The notes: a model not told the origin generated them from the letters alone. A stretch of DNA of 64,000 bases from Clostridium porci (GCF_009696375.1 NZ_VUMD01000005.1:62001-126000), one strand, 5' to 3'. Shown: positions 9,487 to 18,844, numbered from the stretch's first letter. A program made the numbers and translations.

Positions 9487-10314
9487 ATGGATCAGATAAA
9501 AATAGAAAATCTTGAGGTATTTGCCAAGCATGGAGTGTTTCCTGAGGAAAATGTGCTGGGTCAGAAGTTTCTTATATCAGCTTGCTTGCACACGGATACC
9601 CGAAGGGCCGGACAGACAGATGATTTGAAGGAATCCATACATTATGGAGAAGTATGTCATTTTATGGACAGATATATGCGGGAGCACACCTTCCGGCTGA
9701 TAGAAAGGGCTGCGGAAATGCTGGCTCAGGAACTGCTTCTTACAATCCCTCATTTGGAAAAGCTGGAGCTGGAGATAAAGAAACCCTGGGCGCCTGTAGG
9801 GCTCCCGGTGGAGTATGTTTCCGTGAAAATTGCCCGGCAGTGGCACAGAGCCTATATTGCTTTGGGGTCCAATCTGGGGGAACGCAAGCAATACCTGGAC
9901 GCCGGGGTTAAGGCCTTGGATGAGGCCGGAGGATGCAGCGTGGTAAGCGTTTCCTCCTGGCTGGTGACGCCTCCCTACGGCATGACGGAGCAGCCGGATT
10001 TTCTCAATGGGTGTCTGGAGCTTAAGACACTTTTGGAACCGGAGGAGCTTTTGGAGGCTCTTCACCGGATTGAGAAGGAGGCGGGAAGGGAGCGAACCCT
10101 TCGCTGGGGGCCCAGAACTCTGGATCTGGATATTATTTTTTACGATGATCTGGTATGGGAGTCGGAGAACCTTTGCATCCCTCATGTGGACATGCACAGG
10201 CGAGACTTTGTGCTGAGGCCTCTTTGTGAAATTGCTCCCTATAAGCGCCATCCAATTACAGGAATTACAGTGAAGGAGATGCTGGAACAAGTAGGTGAAG
10301 CTGCCTGCGGATAA
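9487..10314 (+). CDS. folK: Bifunctional dihydroneopterin aldolase / HPPK
   Basis: 275 residues. Residues 1-118 are dihydroneopterin aldolase (FolB: FAKHGVFPEENVLGQKF), which makes hydroxymethyl-dihydropterin. Residues 121-275 are the pyrophosphokinase FolK (YIALGSNLGER, WGPRTLDLDIIFY). The fusion channels the product toward FolP, encoded just upstream. ATG 9487 is chosen with TGAGG seven bases before it; a GTG at 9481 overlaps the folP stop but has no usable spacing. It ends the operon. Confidence 0.94.
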   Translation: MDQIKIENLEVFAKHGVFPEENVLGQKFLISACLHTDTRRAGQTDDLKESIHYGEVCHFMDRYMREHTFRLIERAAEMLAQELLLTIPHLEKLELEIKKPWAPVGLPVEYVSVKIARQWHRAYIALGSNLGERKQYLDAGVKALDEAGGCSVVSVSSWLVTPPYGMTEQPDFLNGCLELKTLLEPEELLEALHRIEKEAGRERTLRWGPRTLDLDIIFYDDLVWESENLCIPHVDMHRRDFVLRPLCEIAPYKRHPITGITVKEMLEQVGEAACG

Positions 10315-10356
10315 ACGTATGCCTCAACTTCCTGCATATGCTCCAAGCAATAAATA

Positions 10357-10393
10357 GCTCTCAACACCGTGGGTCAGAACAGGCGGTGAGAGC
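10357..10393 (-). terminator. Hairpin at the 3' end of the ROK gene
   Basis: GCTCTCA (10357-10363) pairs with TGAGAGC (10387-10393), with CCG/CGG extending the stem. On the minus strand a weak T-rich run follows. It overlaps the last ROK codons and may end transcription from both sides. The U-tract is poor. Confidence 0.35.
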
Positions 10394-11585
10394 ATGTGAC
10401 AATCAAATGACGGTATACACAAAAGGCTGCTGCGCCAATCGCCCCGGTGTAGGGAGAGTAGGGCTTTACGATAAGCTGCTGGTGACACGGCTGCATGAAT
10501 AAATTAGGCTCATAGGAGAGCTGCTTCTTCAACAATGAAACAATTCTTGAATCATTAAATATTTCTCCATGAATAAAAACACGTGAGGCATCCATCAGCA
10601 TATTCAGGTTTGTAATGGTCATCCCAATGCCTTTGATAGCTAAATCCACCAGCTTAATAATAGAGGTATCCCCTAAATGATAGGCGTTCATGATAATGCT
10701 TAGGTTAATATCACCTGAATGGGAAACCAGATGTCTCAGATAGGTGCTGGGAGATGTCTGATATAAAAATCTGGCTTTTTTTATCAGCCATGCTTCACTG
10801 GCATAGGTTTGCAGGCAGCCCCGCCGTCCGCATTCGCACAGCTCTCCATCTGGATGGACGGTTATATGCCCCACCTCGCCAATTTTAATATTATGATTGC
10901 CATACAGCTCATTGCGGTACATGTGAGTACAATGGATTCCCCTGCCTACATGAAAAAAAATAAAATTTTTATCGCTATCTGCCGGGCTGGAATAGAAAAG
11001 AGCTTCAGCCCTAGCCATGCAATGGACATTGTTGGAATAATAGGCAGGAACAGGAAGCCTGGCGGAAATCTCGTCAAGATCAAAATTTTCCCAATAAGGA
11101 TTATTGGTCAGTATTCGGCCCTTCTTGGATTCAGAGTAGTGGCCGGGAATTGCTATGCCTACCGCACTCACTTTATAATTCAGCTGCTTCATGAAAGACA
11201 GCAGATGCTCTATAAAAAAAGCTGTGCTCATCTGGCTTGGAGCATCATAAAAAATATGATCCTTTTGTATGACATTGCCAGCGTTGTCTGTTAAAACAAA
11301 TGAACAAAACTTTTCGGATATCTCTGCTCCGATGTAGTAGGAATGGGAGGGACAGACTGAAAGCAAAATTTTTTTACGTCCAGCCTTATCCTGCAGACTG
11401 ATTTTCGTGCCTGCCTCCTGAATCAGCTTTTCGGATAGCATTTCCGCTGTAATCAAACTGACGGTAGAGGGAGTGATTCCTGTTTCTTTGGCTATGTCAA
11501 TTCTTGAAATAGTATGTTTGGTATAGATCTTGTGTAATATGGTCGAGTACAGCAGGAGCTGTTTTTTTGTCTGCTTCATTGACAT
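10374..11585 (-). CDS. ROK-family transcriptional regulator
   Basis: 403 residues from the ATG at 11583-11585, with AGGAGG seven bases upstream; longer in-frame extension runs into the repeat array. Residues 1-80 hold a winged helix-turn-helix (SRIDIAKETGITPSTVSL), followed by a ROK sugar-kinase-like domain and the zinc motif CECGRRGC. Such proteins (NagC/XylR type) repress sugar genes until a sugar or sugar phosphate binds. It is divergent from the PTS operon starting at 12271, so that operon is the probable target. The repeat array lies between them. Confidence 0.85.
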   Translation of the reverse strand: MSMKQTKKQLLLYSTILHKIYTKHTISRIDIAKETGITPSTVSLITAEMLSEKLIQEAGTKISLQDKAGRKKILLSVCPSHSYYIGAEISEKFCSFVLTDNAGNVIQKDHIFYDAPSQMSTAFFIEHLLSFMKQLNYKVSAVGIAIPGHYSESKKGRILTNNPYWENFDLDEISARLPVPAYYSNNVHCMARAEALFYSSPADSDKNFIFFHVGRGIHCTHMYRNELYGNHNIKIGEVGHITVHPDGELCECGRRGCLQTYASEAWLIKKARFLYQTSPSTYLRHLVSHSGDINLSIIMNAYHLGDTSIIKLVDLAIKGIGMTITNLNMLMDASRVFIHGEIFNDSRIVSLLKKQLSYEPNLFMQPCHQQLIVKPYSPYTGAIGAAAFCVYRHLIVTCSHRLF

Positions 11586-11627
11586 TGCATATCCTCCTGA
11601 AACAATTTGTTCTATTATTTGATTCTC

Positions 11628-11983
11628 ATTATACCATATCCTCCGGCTATGGTATCCCTCCGGGGGGGATGCGCATGGTTCGGAGCGGTGTTTTGACCCG
11701 CTTTCGCGTGTCACCGAACCAGCGCGGTATAATATCTGGCGATATTATACCATATCCTCCGGCTATGGTATCCCTCCGGGGGGATGCGCATGGTTCGGAG
11801 CGGTGTTTTGACCCGCTTTCGCGTGTCACCGAACCAGCGCGGTATAATATCTGGCGATATTATACCATATCCTCCGGCTATGGTATCCCTCCGGGGGATG
11901 CGCATGGTTCGGACCGGTGTTTTGTCATGCTTTCGCGTGTCACCGAACCAGCGCGGTATTATATCTAGCGATATTATATCATA
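11628..11983. repeat. Tandem array of three 114-116 bp palindromic units
   Basis: Units run 11628-11743 (116 bp), 11744-11858 (115) and 11859-11972 (114), ending in a partial fourth copy. Each begins with GATATTATACC-like sequence (partial in unit 1) and ends with GGTATAATATC, with TGGC between units. Within a unit there are further stems: ATACCATA/TATGGTAT, TGGTTCGG/CCGAACCA and AGCGG/CCGCT. The units are nearly identical except for a G-run of 7, 6 and 5, and a diverged inner stem in unit 3. They resemble a REP/MITE-like element. Translations across them are artefacts. Confidence 0.9.
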
Positions 11984-12141
11984 CAAATTTCATGTAGAAA
12001 GTAAAATATGACAATTAAGAGATAGTTATAAAATAAAACCAATCACTTTGGAAACTCTGAGATCAAGGGCAGGTTTACCATATCTTCTGGATGAATATGT
12101 AAATATATATAAAAAACCCGCTCAAATTTTATGCAATATTG

Positions 12142-12157
12142 ATATAATTGATTATAT
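12142..12157. promoter_or_regulatory. AT-rich palindrome before the PTS operon
   Basis: ATATAAT, TG, ATTATAT form a perfect 7-bp inverted repeat 114 bp before the EIIC start. It may be an operator for the divergent ROK protein; the evidence is only symmetry and place. Confidence 0.3.
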
Positions 12158-12225
12158 TTTGAAAATAAATATATACTTTCAAGGAAAACTTTGGTATGAT
12201 GGCTTTGGAGAGATATGATTTTTAA

Positions 12226-12246
12226 ATGCTGATTCTGATTCAGCAT
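12226..12246 (+). other. Hairpin in the EIIC leader
   Basis: ATGCTGA (12226-12232) pairs with TCAGCAT (12240-12246), followed by AATTTT, 24 bases before the EIIC ATG. It could be a weak attenuator or mRNA stability stem. Confidence 0.35.
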
Positions 12247-12270
12247 AATTTTAAGAAAAGGAGACAGATT

Positions 12271-13548
12271 ATGAACAAATTTTTATCAGAAAAGCTGCTT
12301 CCTGTAGCTGCGAAAATGGGCAACAATAAGTTTTTAATTGCGATCCGTGATGGTATCACCTTAGCAATGCCTCTTATTATTATTGGTTCCCTTTTCATGA
12401 TTATTGCAACGGGTTTTGCCATTCCTCCTCTTGAAGCCTGGCTGGGTGAAGCAGGAATTGCAGATTATCTGTGGAAGGGGACGGACAGCAGCTTTGGTTT
12501 AATCGGTTTGGTTGCAAGCTTCGGCATTGCCTATAGCCTGACAAAGCAATCTAACGTGGATGGTATTCCAGCAGGAATCGTATCCCTGTCCTCTTTTATT
12601 GTTATTACGCCTTTTGTGTCGGGAGACGGTGGAGCGGGTATTCCGACTGCTCTGATGGCCGCCCAGGGACTGTTTGTGGCGATTATTTTGGGCTTGATTA
12701 ACGGATACGTGTATCAGTGGTTTATTAACCATAATATTCGGATCAAACTGCCGGACAGCGTGCCTCCTGCTGTGTCTGAGAGCTTCAGCGCAATTCTTCC
12801 CGGCGCTGTGCTTATAAGCGGCTGGCTGATTGTATATGGCGTATTAAACGCCTTTGGCCTTCCTAACCTGCATCAGATTGCCAAGACGGTTCTGGGAGTT
12901 CCCTTAGGGCTGTTGGGAAATAATGTTGTGGGAGTGGTAATCCTGGTATTATGCAACAGCATGTTCTGGTTTGTGGGCTTACATGGAGGGAGTATTGTAA
13001 ACCAGATTATGTCTCCGATTTGGCTGGCTAATCTGGGCGAAAATGCAGCTGCATACCAGGCTGGCGAATCCTTGAAGCATATATTTACCGCTCCCTTTAT
13101 GGATAACTTTGTTTATATCGGAGGATCTGGAGCCACAATCGGCCTGGTCTTAGCTTTGGGATGGCTGGCCCGCAGAAGGAACGCAAGTAAGCAGGCAAAA
13201 GCCCTGACTCCTCTGACCGTAGTGCCTGGATTCTTTAACATTAACGAACCTACCATGTTTGGAATGCCTGTTGTACTCAACATTTTCCTGGTTGTCCCCT
13301 TTGTGCTGGCGCCTATTATGAACCTGATACTTGCCTATTTGACCATGGCTGCAGGCCTTGTACCCAGAACCTATGCTGCGCCGGGCTGGACGACTCCTCC
13401 AATTATCAGCGGCTTTCTGTCTACCGGCAGCCTGCGGGCTTCCTTGCTTCAGCTTGTTTTAGTCGTTTTAGATATCCTTTTGTATCTGCCCTTTGTGTCT
13501 AATGTAGAGAAGCGCTTCAAAGCTCAGGAAGAGGCAGAAAATATTTGA
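12271..13548 (+). CDS. PTS EIIC, lactose/cellobiose family
   Basis: 425 residues, about ten hydrophobic segments. It is the membrane sugar channel of a phosphotransferase system. The start at 12271 has AAAGGAG nearby. Family features include a DGITLAMPLIIIGS first helix and the PGFFNINEPTMFGMPVVLNI loop (FNINEP), the conserved sugar-binding segment. EIIB and EIIA genes follow after one unknown gene. Substrate is not determinable; beta-glucoside, chitobiose and lactose are typical of the family. Confidence 0.93.
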   Translation: MNKFLSEKLLPVAAKMGNNKFLIAIRDGITLAMPLIIIGSLFMIIATGFAIPPLEAWLGEAGIADYLWKGTDSSFGLIGLVASFGIAYSLTKQSNVDGIPAGIVSLSSFIVITPFVSGDGGAGIPTALMAAQGLFVAIILGLINGYVYQWFINHNIRIKLPDSVPPAVSESFSAILPGAVLISGWLIVYGVLNAFGLPNLHQIAKTVLGVPLGLLGNNVVGVVILVLCNSMFWFVGLHGGSIVNQIMSPIWLANLGENAAAYQAGESLKHIFTAPFMDNFVYIGGSGATIGLVLALGWLARRRNASKQAKALTPLTVVPGFFNINEPTMFGMPVVLNIFLVVPFVLAPIMNLILAYLTMAAGLVPRTYAAPGWTTPPIISGFLSTGSLRASLLQLVLVVLDILLYLPFVSNVEKRFKAQEEAENI

Positions 13549-13578
13549 AAGTAGTAAAAGCAGGAGGAAATACATAAT

Positions 13579-14475
13579 ATGAAACGTTTGATTAGCGCAA
13601 ATACATCTGAAATCCTGGAGATGAGCGCGGCAGAATTAAAGCAGAGCATTAAAGCCAGCGAGGGGCGGGTGATTCTTTCGGAAAATGTTGCTGTGCGGGA
13701 GTCCTTTGTAGGTGATATTACAAATGCGGAGATTGCCCGTGCCTTTGGAGCGGATCTAATCCTGCTGAACTGTGTGGATGTTTTAAAGCCTGAAATCTTT
13801 GGCCTTAAGCATGATAGGGATAATTTTGTATCAGAGCTGCGCCGCCTGGTGGGAAGACCCATTGGTGTGAATTTGGAGCCTGTGGACAGTCAGGCGGAAA
13901 TGCTGGAAGACAGGCTGGAAATTCCCAGAGGACGTCAGTTGAATCTGGAAACGGCTAAACGCCTGGAGGAGGTTGGATTTGATTTTGTATGCCTGACCGG
14001 AAACCCCGGAACAGGAGTGACAAACGAGCAGATCGCAGAAGCGGTTAGGTTGACTAAGGAGCATTTTTCAGGACTCATAATTGCCGGAAAAATGCATGGA
14101 GCCGGCTCTAACGAGCCTGTTGCGGATCTGAAAACTGCTGAAACCTTTGTTGAAGCAGGTGCGGACATTATCCTGGTTCCTGCCGTGGGAACGGTTCCTG
14201 GCTTTGATGAGGATGAATTAAAAGCAGTGGTAAAAGCTGTTCACCGATGCAACGGTCTGGTTATGTCTGCTATTGGCACAAGCCAGGAAAGCTCTGATAT
14301 TGATACCATCAGAAATATTGCAATCAGCAATAAAATTTGTGGTGTTGATATTCAGCATATTGGAGATGCGGGGTACGGCGGCGTTGCTCCAGTGGAAAAT
14401 ATTTTGGCAATGAGCAAGGCATTGCGGGGTGTCCGCCATACAGTGTCTGTAATTGCACGGTCTATCAATAGATAA
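13579..14475 (+). CDS. Unknown TIM-barrel-like protein in the PTS operon
   Basis: 298 residues, soluble, not recognised with a firm function. The second half shows repeated beta-alpha units (LIIAGKMHG, AGADIILVPAVGT, VMSAIGTSQ, CGVDIQHIGDAGYGG), suggesting a TIM barrel of the phosphoenolpyruvate-mutase or DeoC/dihydrodipicolinate type. It lies between EIIC and EIIB, so it is probably co-expressed and acts on the imported sugar phosphate or on regulation. It is not a 6-phospho-glycosidase; none is present in this operon. Start ATG 13579 follows AGGAGG. Confidence 0.75.
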   Translation: MKRLISANTSEILEMSAAELKQSIKASEGRVILSENVAVRESFVGDITNAEIARAFGADLILLNCVDVLKPEIFGLKHDRDNFVSELRRLVGRPIGVNLEPVDSQAEMLEDRLEIPRGRQLNLETAKRLEEVGFDFVCLTGNPGTGVTNEQIAEAVRLTKEHFSGLIIAGKMHGAGSNEPVADLKTAETFVEAGADIILVPAVGTVPGFDEDELKAVVKAVHRCNGLVMSAIGTSQESSDIDTIRNIAISNKICGVDIQHIGDAGYGGVAPVENILAMSKALRGVRHTVSVIARSINR

Positions 14476-14491
14476 GAAAGGAGCCTTATTG

Positions 14492-14815
14492 ATGGGAATG
14501 AAAAGGATTATGCTTGCCTGCGCGGCCGGTATGAGTACTAGCATGCTGGTGGCAAGAATGCAAAAAGCAGCGCAAGAGAAGGGACTTGATACGGAAATTT
14601 TTGCCGTGCCGGCTTCGGAAGCCCGGAGCCGGATTGAACAGGAGCCAGTGGACGTTTTGCTGCTGGGGCCTCAGGTGATGTATATGGAAGCTGAATTTAA
14701 GAAAAAGCTGGAGTCGAAAGGGATTCCGGTGGGCGTAATTCCTATGATGGATTATGGAATGATGAATGGCGCAAAGGTTCTGGACTTTGCGGAAAATTTG
14801 GTGCGAGGTCAATGA
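14492..14815 (+). CDS. PTS EIIB, lactose/cellobiose family
   Basis: 107 residues. It passes phosphate from EIIA to the incoming sugar. The phosphocysteine is Cys10 in MLACAAGMSTSML, followed by the usual P-loop. The ATG at 14492 has AAGGAG upstream. The stop overlaps the EIIA start by four bases (ATGA), indicating translational coupling. Confidence 0.95.
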   Translation: MGMKRIMLACAAGMSTSMLVARMQKAAQEKGLDTEIFAVPASEARSRIEQEPVDVLLLGPQVMYMEAEFKKKLESKGIPVGVIPMMDYGMMNGAKVLDFAENLVRGQ

Positions 14816-15132
14816 TGGACGAGAAAAAATTGCAGGAGATTATGGAGCTGGTAATGTATGGCGGCGGAGGGAAAAGCTACGCAATAGAAGCGATTCAGGC
14901 AGCCAAGCAGGGTGATTTTGACCTGGCGGATTATAAACTTTCGGAGGCGGAAAAGTCACTTCTCCGCGCACATCACGCTCAAACCGATATGCTTTCTCAG
15001 GAAGCCAATGGCAATTCCTCTGAGGTTTCCCTGCTTATGGTACATGGGCAGGATCATTTGATGACAGGAATTGCTTTTAAAGATCTGGCAAAGGAGATAG
15101 TGGAGCTGTACCGTTTCATCAGAACGCCTTAA
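14812..15132 (+). CDS. PTS EIIA, lactose/cellobiose family
   Basis: 106 residues, helical. It accepts phosphate from HPr. The phosphorylated His78 and the nearby His82 are seen in MVHGQDHLMT. It overlaps EIIB by four bases and is the last gene of the operon; a strong terminator follows. Confidence 0.95.
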   Translation: MMDEKKLQEIMELVMYGGGGKSYAIEAIQAAKQGDFDLADYKLSEAEKSLLRAHHAQTDMLSQEANGNSSEVSLLMVHGQDHLMTGIAFKDLAKEIVELYRFIRTP

Positions 15133-15260
15133 TAGCGGCGAAGGATTTTTAACCTCCAGATAGAATGACTCAAAGCAATCATTCACAATCAAACCAGCTG
15201 AAGGGCTGATAGGCAGAATTGAAGAATGCCGGGGGGTTCCGGCTTCAAGAAATAAAAATG

Positions 15261-15305
15261 CTGCCTCCCATTGAGTATCTTTTTAATGGGAGGCAGTATT
15301 TTTTT
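15261..15305. terminator. Bidirectional terminator
   Basis: CTGCCTCCCATT (15261-15272) pairs with AATGGGAGGCAG (15285-15296), a 12-bp stem, then T-rich sequence on the plus strand. A-rich sequence before it gives a U-run for the minus-strand 5'-nucleotidase gene as well. Confidence 0.9.
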
Positions 15306-15360
15306 CATACAGCCTATATTGAGTTTCCTTCCATTGAAAAAGCAGCCCAGCTCTTTAAGC

Positions 15361-17208
15361 TTATAGATCCTTCAGATCTTCTAGCCTAATCGACTTCACA
15401 TTCGGGGTCCTCTGATCCTCGGATGTGGGTATGGAAAGCTTTCCTTCCTTTACCAACCTTGCGGCTTTCTTATGATCCTCCTCGTTCCAGGAGATGCCTG
15501 TAAGACTCCAGTTATGATCCGTTTCAGGAACGATCACGCCGCCTTTGACATTCACAATGTAATCTGCGATCAGCTCTCTGACGCCTCCAATATTTCCCTT
15601 TACATCCATCTCCAGAAGCTCTGGAAGCTCCTCGCCCTCCTGGTATACGGTGCCATAATTTAAAAGATTGGTTCCGGCCCTGTAATTATTTACTGCAACG
15701 ATGAATACATCCTCATCCAGAACCGGTGTCCCGTCCCGTTTAGTCAGATTTTCTATCCGGCTACCTGGCTCCTTAGATAGATTGATCTCATAATTGACGC
15801 CAGCAAACATATCATAATTATACATGCGGATATCCGGGTTAAATGAGATGGTTAAATCCCCATCCTTGTAGGTATTATAGTAATTGGCGCTCCATTCCAT
15901 GTAGGACTTTAGCTGCCTGCCGTTCATCCTCAGCTTGTATAAGGTATTTGTAAATTTATAGATCAGGGAAACGTCAGACTTTTTAATATCTCCGGCCTTC
16001 AGATTTGAATCTGCCTGAAACAGGGCCGCGGCTGATACGTCTGCGTCTGTGTAGTGCATCTGAACCCTGTTAATCAGATCCAGCATAGCGGTATCCTCAA
16101 GAGTTGCCTGTGGGATTCCTGGGATTTCATTTTCCGGTGCCAAATCGCCTCCCTCCAGTCTTCCGATCACTGTATTGGCCACATCCTTGGCTCGCTTGTC
16201 ATAGGGCTCCAGTTCAGCTGTCAGATCCGGATCGGGCGTGTATCCGCTGATTTGGATGCTTTTTGAAGTTCGATCCGTAACTTTATAATGACCGTCCGCC
16301 TCTTTGGTCAGCGTAATGTTAATCTGCGCCATGGTCTGGGCGCTGTTCAGGTTCTGCACCACAAGTACATCATTTATCAGCTTGCCTTCGATCAACTTAT
16401 GCTCATGGGCAGACAGAATTACATCTAACTCAGGGCACTTATTGGCAAGATCTGTGACTCCGGAATCTGGAATATCATATTCATTATGTTCTCCCATGTG
16501 AGCAACTCCGATTAAAAGATCAACCTGGCCGTCCAGCTGTGAAATGGCCTTTTTAGTCTCGTCCACCGGATTAGTAACGGTACAGCCCTGTAGATTGACA
16601 GAGTCCCATCTGGTGATATTAGGAGTTACCACGCCGATGAGACCGATTTTAACCCCTCCCTTTTCAATGATGGTATATGGGTCTGCAATGGCTTTTCCCT
16701 CCTTATCATATACATTGCCTGTAAGAACCTTGGCGTTATATTGGGAAAGAGCCCGTTCTAATACATCCATTCCATAATTGTATTCATGATTGCCTGTTAC
16801 GCATACATCATAGCCGATTTTGTTGATGGCCAGTATCATCGGATGTAGATCGTCGTTAATAAATAAATCAGCTGAATTATCCTGAATTACATCTCCCGCG
16901 TCGATTACAAGGGTATTTTCATTGCGCAGCTCCTTGACAGCCGTAGCAATCTGAGCCATGCTTCCCGTCATGCTTTCCTCGTTCAAGGCATAATCATAGG
17001 GAACAAATTTACCATGTGTATCGCTGGTTCCCAAAATCTGGATATTTACCACGTCGCCTGTATGCTCCTCCGGCTCTTCTGCCTGTGCCGTCTCTGCCGC
17101 TTTCTGCTGATGCTCCAAATTCGTGCTTGACGCTGGCTTTTGTGCACATCCAATAACTGGGAATGCCACTGTTAATACTAAGACCATACTTAGAACAGCT
17201 TTTTTCAT
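15361..17208 (-). CDS. 5'-nucleotidase / metallophosphatase lipoprotein (UshA family)
   Basis: 615 residues from the ATG at 17208 (MKKAVLSM), preceded by GAGGAAA; upstream in-frame starts lack a ribosome site. A lipoprotein signal (VIGC) lies near residue 21. The metallophosphatase motifs are all visible: SDTHGKF, DAGDVIQDN, GNHEYNYG, SAHEHK. A C-terminal 5-nucleotidase domain follows (GTNLLNYGTVYQ region). It probably dephosphorylates extracellular nucleotides or cyclic nucleotides at the cell surface. It is converged on by the PTS operon and shares its terminator. Confidence 0.92.
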   Translation of the reverse strand: MKKAVLSMVLVLTVAFPVIGCAQKPASSTNLEHQQKAAETAQAEEPEEHTGDVVNIQILGTSDTHGKFVPYDYALNEESMTGSMAQIATAVKELRNENTLVIDAGDVIQDNSADLFINDDLHPMILAINKIGYDVCVTGNHEYNYGMDVLERALSQYNAKVLTGNVYDKEGKAIADPYTIIEKGGVKIGLIGVVTPNITRWDSVNLQGCTVTNPVDETKKAISQLDGQVDLLIGVAHMGEHNEYDIPDSGVTDLANKCPELDVILSAHEHKLIEGKLINDVLVVQNLNSAQTMAQINITLTKEADGHYKVTDRTSKSIQISGYTPDPDLTAELEPYDKRAKDVANTVIGRLEGGDLAPENEIPGIPQATLEDTAMLDLINRVQMHYTDADVSAAALFQADSNLKAGDIKKSDVSLIYKFTNTLYKLRMNGRQLKSYMEWSANYYNTYKDGDLTISFNPDIRMYNYDMFAGVNYEINLSKEPGSRIENLTKRDGTPVLDEDVFIVAVNNYRAGTNLLNYGTVYQEGEELPELLEMDVKGNIGGVRELIADYIVNVKGGVIVPETDHNWSLTGISWNEEDHKKAARLVKEGKLSIPTSEDQRTPNVKSIRLEDLKDL

Positions 17209-17929
17209 GTCGTTTTCCTCCATAAATAAGTATTTTTTGTGGTAAATATAAATTATAGTCAGACATGCAAGGCCCATATCTTCTCTTTCATCCTCTGGAT
17301 GCCTGATTCTTTTGCTGTTAAATCTCTGTCAAGCCATTCGATCTGGTCCGGTATAGAATTCAAGCTGGCTGTGCTGCCTGGGAATTGTCCGGTCTTTACT
17401 CCAGAAGGTCCGGCAAATTCAGGATTTACAGGGTTTTTTGAAGAATCAATATAAGGATCGGGAGGATAGAAAATTTAATTGTTCATAAATTGCGTTCCAC
17501 TGCCTCTGAATATAATAAAAATTACCATAAGAGCTGTTGTATATATTAAAACATATATGCATTTTTTAATAAATGACTGGTGTCCGCATTTAAAAATAAA
17601 TTATTAATACACTATTATATAGAGAAAAATTATCGTTTTATTGTGTATAAATGCCGATATTTGCTGCTGTGTGAAGCCTGATATGTGAAATTTAATATCT
17701 GGATGTCTGCGCTGGTTTTTTCCTCCAGGTGGGGTGGGAATATCAGCGTGGATTTTGGGGAGTCTGATGGAGATGGAAGCTCATTGGGGTAGTCCGCATT
17801 GCATAAAATAAAAAGAATGTGTATAATTAAATCCGTATTTATTAAAAATAGAAAGAAAGACGCGGAATGAAGGGACTATGAAACAATCGAACAGTCCAGA
17901 TGCGTCAGCTAGAGGGGTGGCAGATTCGG
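17209..17929. other. Gene-free spacer, 721 bases
   Basis: AT-rich spacer between the nucleotidase (-) and patatin (+). The only element I can support is the patatin promoter at 17799-17827. No convincing RNA structure or coding frame was seen. Confidence 0.5.
17799..17827 (+). promoter_or_regulatory. Promoter before patatin gene
   Basis: TTGCAT (17799-17804), 17-base spacer, TATAAT (17822-17827), about 100 bases before the ATG. Confidence 0.6.
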
Positions 17930-18799
17930 ATGGAAAAGGCAAGGACGGGAATCGTTGTGGAAGGCGGAGGCATGCGCGCAATCTATGCGGCAGGAGTGCT
18001 GGATGTATTTATGGAACAGGATATACATGTGGACGGAGTAATTGGAGTATCTGCGGGAGCCATTCACGGCTGCAGCTTTGTATCGGGACAGAAGGGCCGT
18101 TCCCTCCGGTGCAGCCTGAAATACTGCCGTGATCCCCGGTATATGAGTCTTAAATCCTGGATTAAAAATGGGGATATATTTGACGTTGATTTTTGCTACA
18201 GAGAGCTTCCGGAAAATCTGGAGCCCTTTGATAACGACGCATTTGAGGCCTCCGGCACTGAATTTTATGTGACCTGTACAGATGTGGAAACAGGAAAGCC
18301 GGTGTATCACCGGTGTCCCACCTTAAGGGGAGAGATGATTGACTGGATACGGGCCTCCGCCTCCATGCCTCTTGCTTCCAGGATGGTGGAGATAGAGGGG
18401 CAAAAGCTGATGGACGGAGGCGTGGGGGATTCCATTCCCGTAGGGGCCTTTCGGAGGCTGGGCTTTAAGAGAAGCGTGGTGATTCTCACCCGTCCCGAGG
18501 GCTACCGCAAGAAGCCTAACAGCTTGATGCTCCTTATGAGAAAGGTGTTTCGGGAGTACCCTGAATTTCTGGAAGCTGCCAGGTGGAGGCATCTGGAATA
18601 TAACCGGGAGCTGGATGAGATCAGGCGGCAGCAGCAGGCCGGAGAAATTTTGGTTATTAAACCTAGCTGCTACATGAAAGTCAGGCGGACAGAACGCAGT
18701 CCTGAAAAGATCCGCCAGATGTATGAGCTGGGATACCGGGACGGGAAGCAAGCGATCCAGGAGGTAAAAAGGTTTCTGAGTCCTACAGTTGACCAATAA
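17930..18799 (+). CDS. Patatin-like phospholipase
   Basis: 289 residues from the ATG at 17930 (AGGGGTGG upstream); a GTG-like extension to 17900 is not needed. It has the patatin glycine-rich oxyanion loop (VEGGGMRAIYAAG), nucleophile Ser41 in GVSAGA and the catalytic Asp of DGGVGD at about residue 160. Soluble acyl hydrolase; substrate lipid unknown. It is of the YjjU-like bacterial type. No operon partner. Confidence 0.9.
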   Translation: MEKARTGIVVEGGGMRAIYAAGVLDVFMEQDIHVDGVIGVSAGAIHGCSFVSGQKGRSLRCSLKYCRDPRYMSLKSWIKNGDIFDVDFCYRELPENLEPFDNDAFEASGTEFYVTCTDVETGKPVYHRCPTLRGEMIDWIRASASMPLASRMVEIEGQKLMDGGVGDSIPVGAFRRLGFKRSVVILTRPEGYRKKPNSLMLLMRKVFREYPEFLEAARWRHLEYNRELDEIRRQQQAGEILVIKPSCYMKVRRTERSPEKIRQMYELGYRDGKQAIQEVKRFLSPTVDQ

Positions 18800-18815
18800 G
18801 ATAGCAAAGAAATAG

Positions 18816-18844
18816 TTGACATATGCTTCTAATTGTGATAACTT
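18816..18844 (+). promoter_or_regulatory. Promoter of the glycine riboswitch
   Basis: TTGACA (18816-18821), 17-base spacer and TAACTT (18839-18844) with an extended TGA before it. The same TTGACA/TGATAAC layout occurs at 20638-20666. Confidence 0.55.

Noticed and set aside
11567-11968. A 133-codon frame across the repeat array
   Set aside because: It is built from repeated palindromic units in different frames and has no ribosome site; translation is an artefact.
11628-11983. CRISPR array
   Set aside because: Only three units, no unique spacers, units contiguous and over 110 bp, and no cas genes.
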